Of a stretch of 38,319 bases of DNA, positions 33,907-38,319 are shown piece by piece. The stretch is taken from positions 1 through 38,319 of the forward strand of contig CAJBBX010000175.1 of NCBI GenBank assembly GCA_903951425.1. The letters run 5' to 3'. Made by a program: the position numbers and the translations under genes. Every line of letters starts with the position of its first letter. Position 1 is the stretch's first letter. The notes below the pieces were generated by a model, which saw nothing but the letters and a program-made list of their open reading frames with translations, was not told where the DNA came from and made no database searches. Source of the stretch: an uncultured Chthonomonas sp. GTDB lineage: Bacteria > Armatimonadota > Chthonomonadetes > Chthonomonadales > CAJBBX01.

Positions 33907-36900
33907 ATGAACCCACTCGTGGCCGCACTGGCGATGGCCCTGCTGGGAGGCGCGCCGGCGGGACCGGCAGACCCGTTCGCCTACCCGGCCGACGCCGAGT
34001 GGAGGGCGCAGTGGGTCTGGGGCTCGGAGGCGCCGCATGGCCCCAACGGCTGGTTCCGCCGCACGATCCAGGTGGGGCCGGGCCTCACGGCGGCCTGGGC
34101 GCAGATGAGCGGAGATGACGGCTACACGCTCTTCGTGAACGGCCGCGAGGTGCGCCGGGGCGGCTTCTGGTGGAAGACCACCGATCGGGCCGACCTGCTA
34201 CGGTTCCTGCGCCCCGGCGCCAACGTGCTGGCCGCCCGCGCGGCCAATGCGGCGCACCCCGGCGGATTCCTGCTGCAGGCCGACCTCCTCTACGGCGGCC
34301 GCCTGCAGACCGAGGCCACCGGAGCGGAGTGGCGCTTCACCAACCGGGAGCCGGGGGAGGGCTGGGCGGAGGCCGGGTTCGACGACAGCGGGTGGGAGCG
34401 CTGCAAGCCCATGGGTTCGCCGCCGGCGGCCTCGCCCTGGGGCGCGCTGCCGTTGGCCTACGCCGGGCCGCGCTTCCCCGTGCGGCTGGAAGCGCCCGTG
34501 GCCGCGCAGCGCGTGAGGGCGGGCTCGACGCTCACCTTCGCGCTGGAGCTGTCCGTGCCGCCGCAACCCGCCGGCCGCAGCACGCTGGACGTGGCCCTGC
34601 GCGACGACGCGCGGCTGGCCGCCCGTGCGTCGATCCCGGTGGCGCTGCCGGCCCGCGGCGGCCGCGTCTTGCTGAAGGTCCGCGTGCCGGTGGGCAGGTA
34701 CGCGTCCGATGGCCGTCTCCGCATCGAGGCCGGGTTGCGGGGCTCGCGCTACACCAACCCGAGCATCAGAGGCTTCCGCGTGGGCGAGGTGACCATCCAG
34801 CGATCCGTGCCGCCGGGGACGGTGACCACCGCCGAGGTGAAGCCCTACCATGGCGCGCCGACGCTTCATCTCAACGGCAAGCCCGCCTTCGCGCTCTGGT
34901 TCTACCAGGGCCAGCCGAACCCCCGCGACCTCCGCGCCTTCCACCGCGCCGGCGTGGATGTCGTCACCACCGATATGCCCATGGGCTGGACCGGGCCGGG
35001 CAAGAGCGACTTCGCGACCTTCGATGACGCCGCGGCACGCATCCTCGACGCCAACCCCAACGCCTACCTCGTCCCGCGGCTCTGGCTCTCGGCGCCCGGC
35101 TGGTGGCTCGACGCGCATCCCGACCAGATCGTGAAGATGGCCGACGGCACGGGCTGGGTCGAGAACGGGCTTGGCGGCACGCGGCACGAGTCCTTCGCAT
35201 CCGAGCTCTGGCGACGCGAGGCCGGCGAGGCCCTGGCGCGCCTCATCCGCCACGTGCTGGCCTCGCCCTACTCGGACCGCGTCATCGGCTACCATCTGGG
35301 CAACGGCATCTACACCGAGTGGCACGCCTGGAGCGCGCCCAACATCCCCGATATCTCCGAGCCCATGCGCCTGCGGATCGCCGCGTTCGCCCGCCGCCGC
35401 TACGCTGGCGACGAGGCCGCCCTCAGCGCCGCCTGGGGCATGCCCGACGTGACGTTCGACACCGTCCGCTGCCCCACGCCGGCCGAACGCCGGAGCGGCG
35501 ACGTGGGCGTCTTCCGCGACCCGGCTCGATCGCGCTTCGTGGCCGACGCCTACGAGGCGTTCCACCTGGCGTCCGTCGAGGCGCTCCTCTCGTTCTGCAG
35601 GGTCGTGAAGCGCGAGACGCGACGCCGGGCCTTCACGCTGGCCTTCTACGGCTACTTGCCCGACCTCGAATGGCCGCAGGAGGGCGACCACCGCGCTCTG
35701 GACGTGCTGCTGCGCTCGCCAGACATCGACTGCCTCTCCAGCCCCCACTCCTACGAGCGGCGGGCGCTGGGCCAGGACGGCCTGTTCCGGCACCATCCCG
35801 CCTCGGTCAGGCTCCACGGCAAGCTCTTCATCGATGAGGGCGACGACCGCACGCACCTGGCCAACGACCCGCAGTTCACCCACGTGAAGAGCGCCGCCGA
35901 GGCCGCCGCCGTGCTGCGCCGTGCCGCCGCCAATACGCTGACGCACCACGTCGGTATGTGGTACATGGACCAACAGGGCAACTGGTTCAACGACCCGCGC
36001 CTCATGGCCGAGATCGCGCGGCTCAGGCGCCTGGGCGACGAGTCGCTGGCCTCGCCCCGGCGGCGCACCGCGCAGGTCGCCGTGGTCATCGCGCCGCACA
36101 GCGACTTCCACATGGCCGGACGCACCTCCGGGCTGGACCACGTCACGTTCGCGCTACTCCAGAAGCAGGTCGGCGAGCTCTGCCGCGCCGGGGCGCCCTT
36201 CGAGGTCTACCTGGTAGACGACCTGGCCGACGCGCGCATGCCCGACTACAAGCTCTACGTCATGCTGGAGTGCTTCGCCCTGACCGACGGCCAGCGAGCG
36301 GCCGTGCGGCGCAAGCTCACGCGCTCCGGGGCCACGGCGCTCTGGTTCTACGCTCCAGGCTACGTCACCGATCGCGGCCTCTCGGCCGAGGCAGCGTCCG
36401 AACTGGCGGGCATGGCCCTGCGAGCCGAAACGGCGCCGAGGGAGCTCAAGCTCACCACATGCGACCCGACGCTGGGGCCGTTGGGCATGGAGTTCGGGAC
36501 CGGGGGCAGCCAGTCGCCGTCGTTCACGTGCGCCGACGGCGGCGCCCGGCCGCTGGCCCGGTACGCCGGATCGGACGCCGTCGGCATGGCATCCAAGGGG
36601 AGGGCGATCTTCTGCGCCGTGCCCGGCCTGCCCGCGGCCATGCTCCGGGCCGTCTACCGCATGGCCGGCGTGCACATCTACGCCGACGCCGACGACCCGC
36701 TCACCGCGGACGCCCGTTTCGTCGCCCTGCACACAGCCACTGCCGGCGCCAAGACGATCCGCCTGCCCGAGCGCCGCACGGTGCTGGACGCCCTCACCGG
36801 CGCCACGGTTGCCCGCAACGCAGCCGGCTTCAGCTTCGCGGCGCGCCGGCACGAGACCTGCATTTTCAGGCTGGTGGACCAGGGCGCCGCTCCGGTCGGG

Positions 36901-36915
36901 CATGGGCGGCAGTAG
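33907..36915 (+). CDS. Secreted GH42-like glycosidase with N-terminal jelly-roll
   Basis: This 1002-residue protein has a short hydrophobic leader (MNPLVAALAMALLGGAPAG). Residues about 30-205 are a rhamnosidase/CBM67-like jelly-roll (EWRAQWVWGSE, FFRR-type strand, NVLAARAAN). A linker sandwich follows to about 305, then a TIM barrel with GH42 traits. E471 in GIYTEWHAW is the likely acid/base, and E644 in KLFIDEGDDRTH matches the nucleophile position of the large GH42-like families. A Rossmann-like trimerisation domain follows (VAVVIAPHSDFHM, DYKLYVMLECFALTDGQRAA), then a C-terminal sandwich (RTVLDALTGATV). Beta-galactosidase or a related beta-glycosidase role is inferred. aaggggggc precedes the ATG. 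Confidence 0.85.
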   Translation: MNPLVAALAMALLGGAPAGPADPFAYPADAEWRAQWVWGSEAPHGPNGWFRRTIQVGPGLTAAWAQMSGDDGYTLFVNGREVRRGGFWWKTTDRADLLRFLRPGANVLAARAANAAHPGGFLLQADLLYGGRLQTEATGAEWRFTNREPGEGWAEAGFDDSGWERCKPMGSPPAASPWGALPLAYAGPRFPVRLEAPVAAQRVRAGSTLTFALELSVPPQPAGRSTLDVALRDDARLAARASIPVALPARGGRVLLKVRVPVGRYASDGRLRIEAGLRGSRYTNPSIRGFRVGEVTIQRSVPPGTVTTAEVKPYHGAPTLHLNGKPAFALWFYQGQPNPRDLRAFHRAGVDVVTTDMPMGWTGPGKSDFATFDDAAARILDANPNAYLVPRLWLSAPGWWLDAHPDQIVKMADGTGWVENGLGGTRHESFASELWRREAGEALARLIRHVLASPYSDRVIGYHLGNGIYTEWHAWSAPNIPDISEPMRLRIAAFARRRYAGDEAALSAAWGMPDVTFDTVRCPTPAERRSGDVGVFRDPARSRFVADAYEAFHLASVEALLSFCRVVKRETRRRAFTLAFYGYLPDLEWPQEGDHRALDVLLRSPDIDCLSSPHSYERRALGQDGLFRHHPASVRLHGKLFIDEGDDRTHLANDPQFTHVKSAAEAAAVLRRAAANTLTHHVGMWYMDQQGNWFNDPRLMAEIARLRRLGDESLASPRRRTAQVAVVIAPHSDFHMAGRTSGLDHVTFALLQKQVGELCRAGAPFEVYLVDDLADARMPDYKLYVMLECFALTDGQRAAVRRKLTRSGATALWFYAPGYVTDRGLSAEAASELAGMALRAETAPRELKLTTCDPTLGPLGMEFGTGGSQSPSFTCADGGARPLARYAGSDAVGMASKGRAIFCAVPGLPAAMLRAVYRMAGVHIYADADDPLTADARFVALHTATAGAKTIRLPERRTVLDALTGATVARNAAGFSFAARRHETCIFRLVDQGAAPVGHGRQ

Positions 36916-36971
36916 CCAAACGCGCAACTCGTCGCATGCCGCCTCTCGCTACCCGCCGCGGCCCGCTGCGC

Positions 36972-36994
36972 TATACTGGTTGAACCGGTTATAT
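36972..36994 (+). promoter_or_regulatory. Candidate promoter -10 with overlapping LacI-type operator
   Basis: tatact (36972-36977) looks like a -10 hexamer and is followed at once by ggttgaaccggttatat. Its aaccggtt centre (36983-36990) is a perfect palindrome of the CcpA/LacI-family type. It lies 121-143 bp upstream of the DUF5060-type glycosidase. A repressor binding there would overlap the transcription start. No LacI gene is in the window, and the -35 is not convincing. Confidence 0.45.
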
Positions 36995-37114
36995 GGATTG
37001 CCGTAGCGCTTCCGCCATCCGAGGCCGTCGGTATCCTCGGCATGGCCGTGCGCGGGTCGGCAACCCCGGCGTGACCGGTACGCTTACCGATCTCAGGCGT
37101 CTAGGAGCGATGCG

Positions 37115-38319
37115 ATGCCTCAGTCACGGGTGGTCTACCGCGTCTGCCGACGGATCCATGCCGCGCTCTGGTCGGCCTGCCTGGTGCTCCTGCCCGGCGC
37201 CCCGGCCTCGGCCGCCCCGCAGATCGGCGCCGTCCGGAACCTGACCCAGAGGGTCAGCCGGTACGGGCGCCTCGAGTTGGCGGCGCCCATCACCGGGGCC
37301 TGGACCAACCCCTTCGACCCGGACCAGGCCGACGTATGGGCCGAGTTCACCTCTCCCAGCGGGCGGAACCTCCGCGTGCCGGCGTTCTGGCACCAGGGCT
37401 ATGCGGAGAGCCCGCCGGCCACCCCGGTGCGCCGGCAGATGGACACGGTAACGCTGTTCGCCTACGACCGCGACTGGGCAGCGGGCACGCGGTGCGAGTT
37501 CTACATCGACGACGTGAGCCTCATCGACCGGCAGGGCCGCGAGCAGCCGTACGACGACATGGAGATGGGATCCGACCCACGCCAGGAGGCGCTCCAGGCG
37601 CCGGCGCTGACCTGGTCGACCACGGTGCGCCGAAGCGGTAAGCGCTCCCTGCTCTTCGCGCCCGCTTTCGAGGGACAGACCCGCTGGCCAAGCGTCCTCT
37701 TCCGGCTCGGCGGCAAGGACTGGACCGGCTACCGCGGGATGGCGCTCTGGGTCTACCCCCGGTGCGAGACCCCGATCGGTCCGCTACGGATCTACTACAC
37801 CGACAAGGTATGGGGCAAATCGCGCGACGGCGCCTGGGAGCCGCGCGCCGGTGCACTGAAGCCGAACCAGTGGAACCGGCTGGAGTGGCGCTGGGTCGAC
37901 CCATGGCCATCGGTCAACCTGGCCGCGGTCGGGGCCCCGGAGTGGCGCGCGCGGTTCACTCCCACCGAGGTCGGCCGGTACCAGGGGCGCCTCACCGCCC
38001 GCGACAGGGAGGGCGCGACCGCCTCCGCGCCGTTCGCCTTCGATGTCGCGCCGTCGTCCGGCCACGGATTCGTCCGCGTCAGCAAACAGGACCCGCACTA
38101 CTTCGCCTTCGACGACGGCGCCCCGTTCGTCCCCATCGGCCACGACGTTCCGCTCGGCCTCCCGGACGTGCGGGCGTGCTACCCGCGCATGAAGGCGCAT
38201 GGCGAGAATGCCACCTACTTCATCCTCTGCCCCTATGACCTCTCGTTCGAGTGGAACCAGTTGGGCGTCTACGACCTGGAGCGGGCAGCTCGGATCGACC
38301 GGGTGATCGAGGCCGCGGA
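37115..38319 (+). CDS. DUF5060-type secreted glycosidase, 3' truncated by the window end
   Basis: The ATG at 37115 has aggag 7 nt upstream; 401 codons are visible before the window ends. A long leader (MPQSRVVYRVCRRIHAALWS, then CLVLLPGAPASAA) precedes a DUF5060 domain. Its first half (NPFDPDQADVWAEF, SPSGRNLRVPAFWHQGY) ends near residue 96. Its second half (APEWRARFTPTEVGRYQGRL) starts near 268 and leads to the GFVRVSKQDPHYFAFDDG hinge and the beginning of a DUF4038-like TIM barrel. Between them sits a roughly 165-residue carbohydrate-binding-like insert whose blocks appear in rotated order (EFYIDDVSLID before GKRSLLFAP and PNQWNRLEWRW). Catalytic residues lie beyond the window. The putative operator at 36972-36994 is upstream. 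Confidence 0.85.
   Translation, partial: MPQSRVVYRVCRRIHAALWSACLVLLPGAPASAAPQIGAVRNLTQRVSRYGRLELAAPITGAWTNPFDPDQADVWAEFTSPSGRNLRVPAFWHQGYAESPPATPVRRQMDTVTLFAYDRDWAAGTRCEFYIDDVSLIDRQGREQPYDDMEMGSDPRQEALQAPALTWSTTVRRSGKRSLLFAPAFEGQTRWPSVLFRLGGKDWTGYRGMALWVYPRCETPIGPLRIYYTDKVWGKSRDGAWEPRAGALKPNQWNRLEWRWVDPWPSVNLAAVGAPEWRARFTPTEVGRYQGRLTARDREGATASAPFAFDVAPSSGHGFVRVSKQDPHYFAFDDGAPFVPIGHDVPLGLPDVRACYPRMKAHGENATYFILCPYDLSFEWNQLGVYDLERAARIDRVIEAA

Noticed and set aside
34198-36141. 647-codon minus-strand ORF opposite the GH42-like gene
   Set aside because: It is a GC-skew shadow: Gly/Arg/His/Val-rich, with no domain, and antiparallel to a gene with clear catalytic motifs.
1-38319. tRNA, rRNA, riboswitch or prophage genes
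   Set aside because: I looked for cloverleaf ends, conserved rRNA stretches, known aptamer cores and phage structural genes, and saw none that I could support.

Overview
The window is 38.3 kb of very GC-rich DNA with strongly GC-ending codons, GTG and TTG starts, short intergenic gaps, and many secreted enzymes carrying Sec, lipoprotein or twin-arginine (Tat) signals. There is no SusC/SusD pair, ribosomal operon, tRNA or phage module to fix the taxonomy. The gene mix (GH116, GH36, GH42-like, GH43, DUF5060-type glycosidase, pectate-lyase-fold proteins, Tat-exported sulfatase, uroporphyrinogen-decarboxylase-like protein) suggests a saccharolytic bacterium of the Planctomycetota/PVC, Hydrogenedentota or Armatimonadota kind. 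That placement is inference.

Layout. Bases 1-811 are a gene-poor scar: two near-identical intergenic repeats flank the 3' end of a lost AAA-ATPase/helicase gene and a pair of perfect hairpins. Bases 812-2547 (+) hold a URO-D-like protein overlapping a CPBP membrane protease. A SulP-STAS-cNMP anion transporter lies on the minus strand (2553-4853). It diverges from a large Tat-exported GH116 glycosidase (4998-8696), which is followed by an ankyrin-repeat protein (8752-10764). A double beta-helix protein (10819-12795, -) diverges from a decayed MNT nucleotidyltransferase (12906-13112), an esterase/alpha-alpha-barrel fusion (13177-15729) and an Rpn-type PD-(D/E)XK nuclease (15743-16750). Then comes a 13-kb block entirely on the minus strand (16764-29725), listed here in transcription order: an alpha/alpha-barrel glycosidase, a secreted LTxxQ-repeat protein that is frameshifted, its paralogue fused to a PEBP domain, a clan-A glycosidase, a GH36 alpha-galactosidase, a tiny antitoxin-like ORF, and a sulfatase. 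The right end (29956-38319, +) holds an M48-like protease, GH43, a pectate-lyase-fold protein, a GH42-like protein and the start of a DUF5060-type glycosidase.

Together the genes look like a dispersed extracytoplasmic polysaccharide-degrading island (galactosidase, beta-glycosidases, esterase, sulfatase, beta-helix enzymes) without its own sugar transporter or regulator in view.

The most interesting points are three. (1) Two secreted paralogues each carry four LTxxQ-like motifs around a conserved CPERHGTYFG block, and a nearly identical 27-bp element lies upstream of each. (2) Beta-sandwich domains are inserted inside catalytic or canonical domains of three glycosidases; in two of them (GH36 and the DUF5060 protein) the order of the sandwich blocks appears rotated, as if circularly permuted. 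(3) There are several traces of gene turnover: flanking direct repeats around the ankyrin gene and around the ATPase remnant, a shrunken MNT protein, and an orphan antitoxin-like ORF overlapping the alpha-galactosidase.
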